Shown in pieces: positions 52,275-59,922 of a DNA stretch of 64,000 nt. The notes beneath the pieces were generated by a model. It saw only the letters and a list, made by a program, of their open reading frames with translations. It ran no database searches and had not been told where the DNA came from. The stretch lies in assembly GCA_021787595.1 (NCBI GenBank), contig JAJYLQ010000005.1, positions 1 through 64,000 of the forward strand, in the 5' to 3' direction. The position numbers were made by a program, and so were the translations under genes. Position 1 is the first letter of the stretch; every line of letters starts with the position of its first letter. The stretch comes from Chloroflexota bacterium. Its GTDB lineage: Bacteria > Chloroflexota > Anaerolineae > Anaerolineales > Villigracilaceae.

Positions 52275-52943
52275 TTATTTCTCGAGGGCGCGTTTGATCT
52301 CTGTCAGCAGGCCCTGTTCCGGTACTGCGCCGACAACCATCTTGGCTCCCGAATTGATCACGGTCTGCGGCACGCCGCTGACGTAATATTCCTGCGCCAG
52401 TTCGGGGAACTCCGTGGCCTCGATGCCTTCGGCGCGAATCATTGCCGGGTTTTCCATTGCCATTTGATGCGCGAGCAGCACGGCTCGCGGGCAGTATGGT
52501 CAGGTAGGTGTGACAAAAACCTGGAGCAGTAATGGTTCGTTCAGGTTCTTCAGGAAATCGCGAACTGCCGGGCTGAGACCGGAGTCGCGGTTGGACACCA
52601 TTAGAATGTCGTTGACAAGAGTGGCGAACTCGTGTCCCGACGGGACGCCCGAAAATTGGATTCCAAGATTCGAAATCTGTTCTCCGTCTTTGGCGGCAAC
52701 CACGAGAGCCGGATATTTGTCAACATGATATCGGTCGGCCACGTTTTTATCGGCTTGAAAATCATAAACTTTCAAGCTGACTTTATCGTTGATGACAACA
52801 ACTTCATCCAGAAGCTGTTGAATCTCCGCACAATATTCGCAGTTCTGGGCGGAACCAAAAAAGAGAATCTGAACCGGCTCTTTCAATTGGGCGAAGGCTT
52901 CGCGGATCTGATCAACGATCTGTTTGTCGAGAAGTTTTTCCAT
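52275..52943 (-). CDS. PDO-type protein disulfide oxidoreductase, possible selenoprotein (in-frame UGA)
   Basis: Read through one TGA (52502-52500), this is a 222-residue protein of two thioredoxin folds, the length and layout of PDO enzymes. The first site is CEYC (35-38). The second reads TPT-stop-PYCP: TGA takes the place of the first Cys of the family's CPYC (residue 148). Right after it the RNA can form a SECIS-like hairpin: 10 nt, stem CGCGAGC, loop CGTGCT, stem GCTCGCG. Family sequence continues in the same frame to the stop at 52275 (GVPQTVINSGAK cis-Pro loop). Selenocysteine is the best explanation; a nonsense mutation or sequencing error is the alternative. Confidence 0.7.
52470..52489 (-). 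promoter_or_regulatory. Candidate bacterial SECIS hairpin
   Basis: CGCGAGC and GCTCGCG form a perfect 7-bp stem with a 6-nt loop CGTGCT, 17 nt between the UGA and the loop. A G in the first two loop positions and this spacing agree with known bacterial SECIS elements. Confidence 0.6.
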
Positions 52944-52952
52944 GTGGTTTTC

Positions 52953-53357
52953 CTAATCGGCGCTTGTTGCAGGCGCGGCCACCTGGGTCGTGATGTCGAA
53001 CTGCGGCGGGTTTTCGAGATGTTTCTTCACCGCGCACAGATCTGCTGAGCGGATGAGCGAGTCGCGATACTTTTCCGGAAAGCTGGGCGGGACCTGGATT
53101 TCGAGATCAATTTTCTCGACCATGCCGGTAAACGGGTTGGCGTGAACGCGCTGAACGATCCGAATGTCATCGGCGGGCAAGCCGCGCTGGCGGCAAAAGC
53201 CCAGCACGTAAATCCCGGCGCAGGTTCCGATGGAGGAAAGGAAAACGGCGAAGGGCGTGGGCGCGCTGGCGGCAGGCGGCTGGTCGGTCGGGACGGTAAA
53301 CCCGCCGAAGTGCGCGTCCACGCGCGAGCCGCCGGGGAAGTCAACGATCATTTCCAT
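52953..53357 (-). CDS. OsmC family protein
   Basis: 134 residues. Conserved redox cysteines lie in SSIGTCAGIYV and DLCAVKKHLENPP, as in OsmC/Ohr-type peroxide-reducing proteins. The position of the first Cys and the GFCRQRGLP stretch resemble the YhfA-like group. It leads the transcript osmC-PDO-tlpA, 9 nt before the PDO gene, and lies 50 bp after the promoter at 53407-53434. Confidence 0.85.
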   Translation of the reverse strand: MEMIVDFPGGSRVDAHFGGFTVPTDQPPAASAPTPFAVFLSSIGTCAGIYVLGFCRQRGLPADDIRIVQRVHANPFTGMVEKIDLEIQVPPSFPEKYRDSLIRSADLCAVKKHLENPPQFDITTQVAAPATSAD

Positions 53358-53406
53358 TTCTAATTGATACTCCTTTTCGAGTTTTATAATTTCGTTTCAT
53401 GCCTTT

Positions 53407-53434
53407 TGGATGCACATGAATTGAAAAAGTTGCA
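53407..53434 (-). promoter_or_regulatory. ECF-type promoter of the osmC-PDO-tlpA operon
   Basis: TGCAACTTT (53434-53426), exactly 13 bp, CATCCA (53412-53407). Same motif and spacing as the divergent pair at 49980-50035. Confidence 0.7.
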
Positions 53435-53551
53435 GATGACTTTTCTCTGGATGATGTATACTTTCTCCCTGCAGCTTTTATGAGTTGAATCCAATGCTTC
53501 GCACCATTTTTTGACGGGAAGACTCCAAGTGAAATCCGATTCCGCTTAAAT

Positions 53552-53633
53552 CAATACCTTCGCCAATGCGGTATCGGGAGCGGCGAACGTAGGGACAATT
53601 TGGCAAATTGTCCCACAAATGGCGAGGGTATTG
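53552..53633. repeat. 82-bp inverted repeat with nested palindrome
   Basis: CAATACCTTCGCCA and TGGCGAGGGTATTG at the ends; in the centre GGGACAATTTG and CAAATTGTCCC. It lies in the space before the ECF sigma gene. Confidence 0.75.
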
Positions 53634-53678
53634 TTTAAATGGCTTTGTCCAAAAAACTGATGCGTCGCATGGCGCGAG

Positions 53679-53706
53679 TGCAACTTTTAAGGAATAAATT
53701 CATCTA
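53679..53706 (+). promoter_or_regulatory. ECF-type promoter motif before the sigma gene
   Basis: TGCAACTTT (53679-53687), 13 bp, CATCTA (53701-53706), immediately followed by the ATG at 53707. It suggests autoregulation. If the RNA starts about 6 nt downstream, translation must start at a later codon, such as ATG 53770, or the ATG is used from another promoter. Confidence 0.55.
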
Positions 53707-54330
53707 ATGATTAATCCGACACCGCAGGAACTATCGCTCGAAAAACTCCGCGCCGGCGACCGCGCTGAAATGGCCCGCATGGTGGACGTGTTTTCCGCCC
53801 CGGTCTACCGTTTGGGTTTGCGGATGCTTGGCAGCCCACAAGACGCCGAGGATGTTCTTCAGAACACGTTCATGAATGCGCTCACGCATTTGTCCGAATT
53901 CGAGGGACGTTCGAGCATCGCAACCTGGCTGTATCGCATCGCGGCCAACGAAGCGCTGATGTTGATCCGGCGCAGGAAGCCCGAAGTGAACATCGAAGAT
54001 TTGCAGGCCGATGACCCCGATGCCGGGCTGATGCCCACTCAATTTGTAGATTGGAGCGGCCTGCCCGAGAACGAATTGCTTTCTGAGGAAGGAAAGAAGG
54101 CCCTCGATGCGGCAATTCAGACTTTGCCGGAGAATCTGCGAATGGTTTTCGTCATGCGCGATGTCGAAGGGTTGTCAATCAAGGAAACTGCAGATGCCCT
54201 TGGATTGACCGGGACCAACGTCAAAACCCGGCTGCTGCGCGCCCGTTTGCATCTGCGGGAGAGACTGTCTGCCTATTATGCCGAACGCAGCCAGCACCTT
54301 ATTCGTGAGGACAAAAATGATGGATCATAA
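53707..54330 (+). CDS. ECF-type RNA polymerase sigma factor (redox pair)
   Basis: 207 residues. Region 2 is at about 25-90 (MLGSPQDAEDVLQNTFMNALTHLSEFEGRSSIATWLYRIAANEALMLIRRR) and region 4 at about 135-195 (VMRDVEGLSIKETADALGLTGTNVKTRLLRARLHLRERL). It overlaps the anti-sigma gene by 14 nt. The motif found at its own promoter and in front of three thiol-redox operons makes it the likely regulator of that set, in the manner of SigR with RsrA. The start could be 53707 or 53770. Confidence 0.92.
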   Translation: MINPTPQELSLEKLRAGDRAEMARMVDVFSAPVYRLGLRMLGSPQDAEDVLQNTFMNALTHLSEFEGRSSIATWLYRIAANEALMLIRRRKPEVNIEDLQADDPDAGLMPTQFVDWSGLPENELLSEEGKKALDAAIQTLPENLRMVFVMRDVEGLSIKETADALGLTGTNVKTRLLRARLHLRERLSAYYAERSQHLIREDKNDGS

Positions 54331-54583
54331 TCATGTGAATTGCGAAACGTTGCTCGGCTCTTTATCCGAATATATTGACGGCGAATTAAGTCCCGAACTT
54401 TGCCGCGAGATCGAAAAGCATCTTGCCGGATGCGATAACTGCCGCGTCGTCTTGAACACCACCAGGCGGACGATTGATCTCGTTCAATCGCCAGCGGAGG
54501 CGGTCCCCGTGCCCGACGAGGTGCGCGAACGCCTCTTCAAGCGCCTCAACCTCGACGATTATCTGAAGCCGAAATCTCAATAG
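54317..54583 (+). CDS. Small zinc-binding anti-sigma factor (RsrA-like)
   Basis: 88 residues and no membrane helix. CETLLGSLSEYIDGEL is followed by HLAGCDNC, giving a Cys-x(n)-HxxxCxxC ZAS zinc site as in redox-sensing RsrA. Disulfide formation in such proteins ejects zinc and frees the sigma factor. Being soluble, it would sense cytoplasmic thiol stress, which fits the redoxin genes next door. Start at ATG 54317 within the end of the sigma gene. Confidence 0.85.
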   Translation: MMDHNHVNCETLLGSLSEYIDGELSPELCREIEKHLAGCDNCRVVLNTTRRTIDLVQSPAEAVPVPDEVRERLFKRLNLDDYLKPKSQ

Positions 54584-54697
54584 CTTTTCCGCGTCGAATC
54601 TTTTTTGAATCGAAAATCAGCCTCCGGCGATTTTTATCGCGGCGGCTGGTTTGATTCCCGCATAAAGTGATGGGTAACCATATCTTTTGAATCGGGG

Positions 54698-54727
54698 TTG
54701 ACGTTTCTTCGGACCTCTTGATACACT
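54698..54727 (+). promoter_or_regulatory. Promoter of the aminotransferase gene
   Basis: TTGACG (54698-54703), 18 bp, TACACT (54722-54727), then CACGCCCA. The spacing to the RBS GAAGGA is short and no leader peptide is visible. A weak hairpin (CAGCC to GGCTG) lies at about 54617-54652. Confidence 0.55.
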
Positions 54728-54757
54728 CACGCCCATTCTTCTCGTGAAGGATGAGCA

Positions 54758-55960
54758 ATGTTGACTCTAAATCACCAGCTCGATTTGATTCGTCAATCCG
54801 CGACGGTTGGGATGAACGACCGTGTTCTCGAACTCAAAGCCAGCGGACGCCAAATTATCAGTCTGCAAGTCGGCGACCCGGATTTTGCGACTCCGCAATC
54901 GGTAATGGACGTTGCTTTGAACGTGATGAAAGACGGCTTGACCCATTACAGCCCATCCCGCGGCTTTCCGGACTTGAGGCGGGCGGTGGCAACCAAACTG
55001 ACGCGCGACGAGGGCCTGGCCTATGATCCGCAATCCGAAATCCTGATCACGCACGGCGGCATTCACGCTTATTACACCGCGATGCAGTCCATTCTTAATC
55101 CCGGCGACGACGTGTTGATCCCCGATCCAACCTGGGCCACGCACGCAAATATGGCGATCATGCTGCGCGGAAATGTCATTCGAGTTCCCGCGCCCGCGGA
55201 AAATGATTTCATCCCGTTTTTCGAATCATGGGAAAAAGCATTGACGCCAAAAACAAAAGTTATCGTCTTGAACTATCCATCGAATCCAACCGGCGCGTAC
55301 CCCACGCGTGAATATTTGGAAAAGCTGCAAGATTTTGCCGCGGCGAATGATCTCTGGATTGTGAGCGATGAAGTTTACGGAAGTTTGTATTATGCCGAAA
55401 AGCCAACATCTGCCGCGGCGATTGACGGCGCCAGGCCGCGGACATTGATCGTCAACAGTCTATCCAAGACGTACGCCATGACTGGCTGGCGCGTCGGCTA
55501 TTTGGCCGCGCCGCCGCAGGTGATCGAGAACGCCCTCAAGGCTGGACAAAACTCGATTACGTGTGTCGCGCCTTTTATCCAGAAAGCCGCGGCGTTCGCG
55601 CTGACCGATGCCGCAGTCCAGCGTGTCGCCGCGCAGATGCGGACTGTGTATGCCCGCCGCCGCGAACTCGTATCGCGGATTGCGCGCGAATTCGAAAGCG
55701 ATAAAGTGCTGGCTGCACCGCCCATGGGAGCATTTTATTTCTTCCTGGATTTCCGTCCGTTGAAAATGACTTCGTCTGAGATCTGCGAACGGATTCTGGA
55801 AGAAGCCGGCGTGGCGCTTGTACCCGGCTCGGCGTTCGGCGCTCAAGGTGAAGGATTTGCCCGCATGACGATTGCGGCTTCCGACGAGAATGTGGAGATT
55901 GGCTTTAGAAAGATTTTGGAATGGGCGGAACATTTAAAACGATCATTCGAGAATGGATAA
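54758..55960 (+). CDS. Aspartate/aromatic-type aminotransferase (class I/II)
   Basis: 400 residues, PLP-dependent fold type I. The PLP lysine is in VNSLSKTYAMTGWRVGYL (about 230-247), NYPSNPTGAY is at about 169 and the substrate Arg region is near the C terminus. It may make aspartate, phenylalanine or tyrosine; the following prephenate dehydratase points to aromatic amino acids. It could also supply aminoadipate, since no LysN is seen in the window (speculative). Confidence 0.88.
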   Translation: MLTLNHQLDLIRQSATVGMNDRVLELKASGRQIISLQVGDPDFATPQSVMDVALNVMKDGLTHYSPSRGFPDLRRAVATKLTRDEGLAYDPQSEILITHGGIHAYYTAMQSILNPGDDVLIPDPTWATHANMAIMLRGNVIRVPAPAENDFIPFFESWEKALTPKTKVIVLNYPSNPTGAYPTREYLEKLQDFAAANDLWIVSDEVYGSLYYAEKPTSAAAIDGARPRTLIVNSLSKTYAMTGWRVGYLAAPPQVIENALKAGQNSITCVAPFIQKAAAFALTDAAVQRVAAQMRTVYARRRELVSRIAREFESDKVLAAPPMGAFYFFLDFRPLKMTSSEICERILEEAGVALVPGSAFGAQGEGFARMTIAASDENVEIGFRKILEWAEHLKRSFENG

Positions 55961-56014
55961 TTCGAGATATGTTTTCGAATGTCGAATCATCGAATAACGA
56001 TGATCGGAGGTGTT

Positions 56015-56827
56015 ATGAGAGTCGCATTTCAAGGTGAACCCGGCGCGTACAGCGAACAAGCCATCTTCGATTATTTTGGAGAAGTGAAGGCGCATCCGTG
56101 TGAATCATTCGAGGCTGTGTTCGAATCGGTGGCTTCGAGGGATTGTGATGCGGCTTTGATCCCAATCGAGAATTCGCTCGCCGGCAGCATTCATCGAAAT
56201 TATGACCTGCTTTTGCGCTGCGACTTGCATATTGCCGGAGAATATTTCCTGCGCGTGCGGCACTGCTTGATTGCGTTTCCAGGCATCGGGAAAAAAGACA
56301 TTCGACGCGTCATCAGTCATCCGCAGGCGCTTGAACAATGCGCCGCGTACCTGCGCGCGTTGGATGTCAAAATCGAGCCGGTCTATGACACAGCGGGAAG
56401 TGTGAAGATGTTGAAGGAGAGCAGCGACCAGACAACCGCAGCGATTGCGTCCCGCCGCGCCGCGGACATGTACGGAATGCAGATTTTGGAAGAAGGCATC
56501 GAAGACAACATGGAAAATTACACGCGCTTTCTCGTCGTTCAGCGCGAGCCGGTCACACCAGATGGCGAAGCCAAGACATCCATTGTCTTCACATTGAAGA
56601 ATCAACCCGGCACGTTGTTCAAAGCGTTGAGTGTGTTCGCCCTGCGCGATATTGACCTGACGAAAATCGAGTCGCGGCCCTTGCAGGGTCAGCCGTGGGA
56701 TTATCTTTTCTACATTGATTTTATCGGCGCGGCGCATGAGGAGAAAGTACGCCGCGCCCTCGATCACTTGAGTGAACTGGCATTGATGCTGCGCGTGCTC
56801 GGTTCGTATCCGCGCGCTTCACAATAG
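56015..56827 (+). CDS. pheA: Prephenate dehydratase
   Basis: 270 residues from ATG 56015 (RBS CGGAGG). FQGEPGAYSEQA starts the catalytic domain, NYTRFLVV marks its end, and an ACT domain follows (about 195-265, SIVFTLKNQPGTLFKALSVFA, with the ESRP loop that binds phenylalanine). It turns prephenate into phenylpyruvate and is feedback-inhibited by Phe in the family. No chorismate mutase domain is fused. Confidence 0.94.
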   Translation: MRVAFQGEPGAYSEQAIFDYFGEVKAHPCESFEAVFESVASRDCDAALIPIENSLAGSIHRNYDLLLRCDLHIAGEYFLRVRHCLIAFPGIGKKDIRRVISHPQALEQCAAYLRALDVKIEPVYDTAGSVKMLKESSDQTTAAIASRRAADMYGMQILEEGIEDNMENYTRFLVVQREPVTPDGEAKTSIVFTLKNQPGTLFKALSVFALRDIDLTKIESRPLQGQPWDYLFYIDFIGAAHEEKVRRALDHLSELALMLRVLGSYPRASQ

Positions 56828-57874
56828 ATTTTCCTTCACCAACAATTCAGCGTTATAAATGGATCCGCCCGCTGCGCCGCGGATGGTGTTATGCGACAGC
56901 ACAACGAACTTCAGAGTCAAAAGCGGATCGCGGCGGATTCGGCCAACGACGGTGGTCATGCCTTTGCCCGTTAAACGGTCGAGTCGCGGCTGGGGGCGAT
57001 CCGCTTCGCCGCGGACCTCGATGACGGGCCGCGGCGTCGAGGGCAGTTCGCGCGCGGAGGCCGGGGCGTGGTAATCGCGCATGGCACGCGCCGCCGCTTC
57101 CGGGTCCGCGGGACGCGAGAGTTCCACGCTGACGCATACCGTGTGCCCATCCGTCACCGCGACGCGATTCGTATGCGCGCTGAATCCAATATCCGCCAAT
57201 TCAACTTTGTTGCCATCCAATTTGCCGAGCATCTTGCGCGGCTCCCATTCGACTTTGTCTTCCTCGCCGCCGATGTTCGGAATGACATTGTCGTGGATGT
57301 CGAGCGACGGCACGCCAGGGTAGCCCGCGCCCGAAAGCGCCTGCATGGAAACCGCAAAAACTTTTCTCACGCCGAAGGAATCGTCGAGCGCCTTGAGCGC
57401 GACCGTGAGGCCCGTGCTGGTGCAATTTGGATTCGTCGTGATGCACCCGCTCCAGCCGCGCTGCTGGCGTTGCCGCTTGACCAATTGAATATGATCGGCG
57501 TTGACTTCGGGCAGCAGGAGCGGCACATCGTCCGCGCGGCGATACGATGAGGCATTCGAACAAACCGCAAACCCTGCCTGGGCAAATTGCGGTTCGAGGT
57601 CTTTGGCGAGATCGGCGGGCAGTGCGGAGAAAACAATTTTTGCATGGATTGAGTCTGGCGTCGCGGGGACAACAACCATATCACGCGCGTACTCGGGCAT
57701 GGGATCATTCAATACCCAACGGCAAGCCTGCGCGTAAGGCTGTCCGATGGAACGGTCCGAGGCGGCTAACGCCACGACTTTGAACCACGGATGTTGATCG
57801 AGCAGTGAAATAAATCGCTGGCCGACCGAGCCGGTCGCGCCGAGAACTGCAACGGAAATTTGAGAGGATGACAT
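56819..57874 (-). CDS. asd: Aspartate-semialdehyde dehydrogenase
   Basis: 351 residues, of the archaeal/fungal-type subgroup. Rossmann loop AVLGATGSVGQRF at the N terminus. The active-site cysteine is in TTNPNCTSTGL (about 148-158). It makes aspartate semialdehyde for threonine and methionine; lysine probably comes from the aminoadipate route here. It overlaps the convergent pheA by 9 nt. Confidence 0.94.
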   Translation of the reverse strand: MSSSQISVAVLGATGSVGQRFISLLDQHPWFKVVALAASDRSIGQPYAQACRWVLNDPMPEYARDMVVVPATPDSIHAKIVFSALPADLAKDLEPQFAQAGFAVCSNASSYRRADDVPLLLPEVNADHIQLVKRQRQQRGWSGCITTNPNCTSTGLTVALKALDDSFGVRKVFAVSMQALSGAGYPGVPSLDIHDNVIPNIGGEEDKVEWEPRKMLGKLDGNKVELADIGFSAHTNRVAVTDGHTVCVSVELSRPADPEAAARAMRDYHAPASARELPSTPRPVIEVRGEADRPQPRLDRLTGKGMTTVVGRIRRDPLLTLKFVVLSHNTIRGAAGGSIYNAELLVKENLL

Positions 57875-57890
57875 AAAGGACTCCTTTTGA

Positions 57891-57949
57891 GTAGGGGCAC
57901 AGCGCGTCTGGAAAAGACATGGACGGGCCTTGTTTCGCTGTGCCCCTAC
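57891..57949. repeat. GTAGGGGCA palindrome between asd and the aspartokinase gene
   Basis: GTAGGGGCACAGCG at the left and CGCTGTGCCCCTAC at the right; a relative of 39708-39766. Confidence 0.8.
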
Positions 57950-57952
57950 AAA

Positions 57953-59377
57953 TTATTTCACGATCAATTCATGCAGCGCTTTCACGGCCAGCTCGGTATC
58001 CTCCGCGCTGACAACCATGCTGATGGAAACTTCCGATGAACCCTGCGCGATGGCGAGAACATTCACGTTATTCTTCCCAAGCTGCGAGAAGATTTGTCCC
58101 GCGACGCCGGGCGTGTGAATCATCCCCACGCCGACAACAGTGATGATCGAAACATCCTCCGTCTTCCAAATTCGATCAATGTCGCGCTCTTCAAGCTCGT
58201 CTGCGAAAGCTTTTTCAAGCGCATTGACCACAGGCGCGGCGGTTTCATCCGGCACAGCAAAACAAATGGATTGTTCCGATGAAGCTTGCGTGATCAGCGG
58301 CACGCTCGTGCCGGTAGATGCGACCGCGCCAAACGCACGCGCGGCCACGCCGGGAACGCCCAACATGCCGCGTCCTTCCACGGTGATCAGTCTTTGCTTG
58401 CGGATGGCTGTCACAGCTTTGACGACTCGTCCGTTCACGGGTTTGCCATTGGATTTTGCGTTGGCGATCAAACGCGTGCCGGGGTGCGACGGATTGAAGG
58501 TGTTGCAGATGCGAAGTCCGATCCCAGCTTCAACCACGGGTCGAATCGTTTTTGGATGGAGAACTTTGGCTCCGTAATACGCAAGCTCGGCGATTTCGCT
58601 GTACGTGATTTCAGGCAGCGTACGCGCCGAGGGTACAATGCGCGGATCGGTGGTCATCACGCCGTCAACGTCCGTCCAGATCCAGACATCGTCCGCCGGC
58701 AGGACCGCGCCGATGATCGCGGCGGAATAATCGCTTCCGCCGCGGCCCAACGTTGTTATCACGCCGTCGGGCGTCGCGCCGATGAAGCCAGTCGTGATTG
58801 GAATGATGCCCTCATCCAATAACGGTTTTAAAATACGCCGCGTTTTCTCAGTCGTCACTTTGATGACCGGATGAGCATTTTGAAAATGATCGTTCGTAAT
58901 GATGAACTCGGTGGCTTCGATTACTTCCGACTTAATGCCCGTATTCTCTACAATCGCGCCCAGCAAGCGGACGCTCATCCGCTCGCCAAGTGATGCCACC
59001 GCATCCAGCGCGCGCGGACTGGCTTCACCGAGCACAGCAATGGCCTTGCACAAATCCACAAAGGAAAGGATCAGTGCGTTGATCTCTTGCTTGGTTTCCA
59101 AGCAAGGGTTTTCGTCCTGAACGAGTTCATCCGCCGCAGCAAAATGTTTTTCGCGCAAAGTCTTTTCCGCCTCAGGAAGCGAATTGATATTTCCATGCGC
59201 AGCCTGCGAGGCGCTATCCAGCAGGAGATTGGTCACGCCCGCCATGGCTGAAGTCACCACGACGAGGCGCGGCCATTCGGCGCGGGCGTCGCGAATGATT
59301 TGCATGGCATTGATCAGCGCCTCCGTTGAACCAACAGAGGTTCCTCCAAATTTCATAACGAGCGTTTGGTTTGGCAT
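57953..59377 (-). CDS. Aspartate kinase
   Basis: 474 residues from ATG 59377 (RBS AAAGGAGAG). The longer frame is repeat sequence. VMKFGGTSVGS at the N terminus, FIGATPDGVITTLGRGGSDYSAA at about 226-248 and two ACT domains (about 315-470). It phosphorylates aspartate, the entry to threonine, methionine and isoleucine. The leader upstream is rich in Thr with several Met codons and has no Lys-rich run, in line with lysine being made elsewhere. Confidence 0.95.
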   Translation of the reverse strand: MPNQTLVMKFGGTSVGSTEALINAMQIIRDARAEWPRLVVVTSAMAGVTNLLLDSASQAAHGNINSLPEAEKTLREKHFAAADELVQDENPCLETKQEINALILSFVDLCKAIAVLGEASPRALDAVASLGERMSVRLLGAIVENTGIKSEVIEATEFIITNDHFQNAHPVIKVTTEKTRRILKPLLDEGIIPITTGFIGATPDGVITTLGRGGSDYSAAIIGAVLPADDVWIWTDVDGVMTTDPRIVPSARTLPEITYSEIAELAYYGAKVLHPKTIRPVVEAGIGLRICNTFNPSHPGTRLIANAKSNGKPVNGRVVKAVTAIRKQRLITVEGRGMLGVPGVAARAFGAVASTGTSVPLITQASSEQSICFAVPDETAAPVVNALEKAFADELEERDIDRIWKTEDVSIITVVGVGMIHTPGVAGQIFSQLGKNNVNVLAIAQGSSEVSISMVVSAEDTELAVKALHELIVK

Positions 59378-59394
59378 CAATCTCTCCTTTGACT

Positions 59395-59450
59395 CCCCTC
59401 TCCTTTTGGGAAAGTCCGCTGTTCTTTGCGGAGAGGGGCGGGGGTGAGGT
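59395..59450. repeat. Palindromic repeat between attenuator and aspartokinase gene
   Basis: CTCCCCTCTCC and GGAGAGGGGCGGGGGTGAGG, related to the metG, argG and MITE cores. Confidence 0.65.
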
Positions 59451-59453
59451 AAA

Positions 59454-59482
59454 CAAAAACGCCTCACGATTCCGTGAGGCGT
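59454..59482 (-). terminator. Attenuator terminator before the aspartokinase gene
   Basis: On the minus strand ACGCCTCACG pairs with CGTGAGGCGT with a 4-nt loop, followed by TTTTTG. The competing antiterminator is a perfect 9-bp pairing of TCCGTGAGG in the leader frame (59543-59535) with CCTCACGGA (59479-59471). Confidence 0.88.
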
Positions 59483-59516
59483 TATGTGTTTCGATATAAC
59501 CTATGTTTCGGTTACT

Positions 59517-59594
59517 TCAGTCCAAACACAAATTCCTCACGGAAAACCGGGAGGTAGTTGTGGTCATGGACATGGTGAAGCAAACCGATTTCAT
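59517..59594 (-). CDS. Threonine-rich leader peptide of the aspartokinase gene
   Basis: A 25-residue frame: MKSVCFTMSMTTTT, then SRFSVRNLCLD. Four consecutive Thr codons, one more Thr and three Met (including the start) precede the antiterminator segment. A ribosome that runs past the Thr codons covers TCCGTGAGG and lets the terminator form; one that stalls leaves it free. The logic matches the thr operon leader of enterobacteria. The start is 10 nt after the -10. Confidence 0.78.
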   Translation of the reverse strand: MKSVCFTMSMTTTTSRFSVRNLCLD

Positions 59595-59604
59595 GTTGGG
59601 CGGT

Positions 59605-59633
59605 ATTCTATGCGCGAGATGAGGATGAGTCAA
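59605..59633 (-). promoter_or_regulatory. Promoter of the aspartokinase leader
   Basis: TTGACT (59633-59628), 17 bp, TAGAAT (59610-59605), ACCGCCCAAC, ATG. One base differs from the -10-to-ATG block of the lysine and arginine leaders. Confidence 0.8.
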
Positions 59634-59691
59634 GGGGCGAATTTTTGTGTTCATCCATGCTATACTTGAAATGCACAGAAAGAAGACCAGC

Positions 59692-59922
59692 ATGATTTAT
59701 CAGATTAAGCAAAGCGAGCTTCCCAAGAAACTGTGGAACCTGATCGACGCTGCGTTGCGTGGTGAGCCAGTGTTTATTGAACGTGATGACAAGGCGTTGA
59801 TTCAGTTGATACCGCTTAAGCAAATGTTGCATCCGCGCAAGGCAGGAAGTGCAAAAGGCATGATAGAAATCGCGGATGATTTTGACGCGCCTCTTGATGA
59901 CTTTTCTGAATATACGCCATGA
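59692..59922 (+). CDS. Antitoxin of the VapB/PHD-like type
   Basis: 76 residues from ATG 59692. IKQSELPKKLWNLIDAALRGEPVFIERDDKALIQLIPL is the PHD/YefM-like DNA-binding domain, and the acidic C terminus (DDFDAPLDDFSEYTP) would wrap the toxin. It overlaps the PIN gene by 4 nt. The RBS is weak; an upstream ATG at 59671 is possible. Confidence 0.8.
   Translation: MIYQIKQSELPKKLWNLIDAALRGEPVFIERDDKALIQLIPLKQMLHPRKAGSAKGMIEIADDFDAPLDDFSEYTP

Noticed and set aside
52275-52481. Separate 68-residue thioredoxin-like gene
   Set aside because: It has no RBS and lacks the active site; it is the end of the PDO gene after the in-frame UGA.
53440-53465. Fifth ECF promoter (GATGACTTT-N13-TATACT) on the plus strand
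   Set aside because: It has the right spacing but lacks the TGCAAC core and the CATC -10, and lies 240 bp before the sigma gene.
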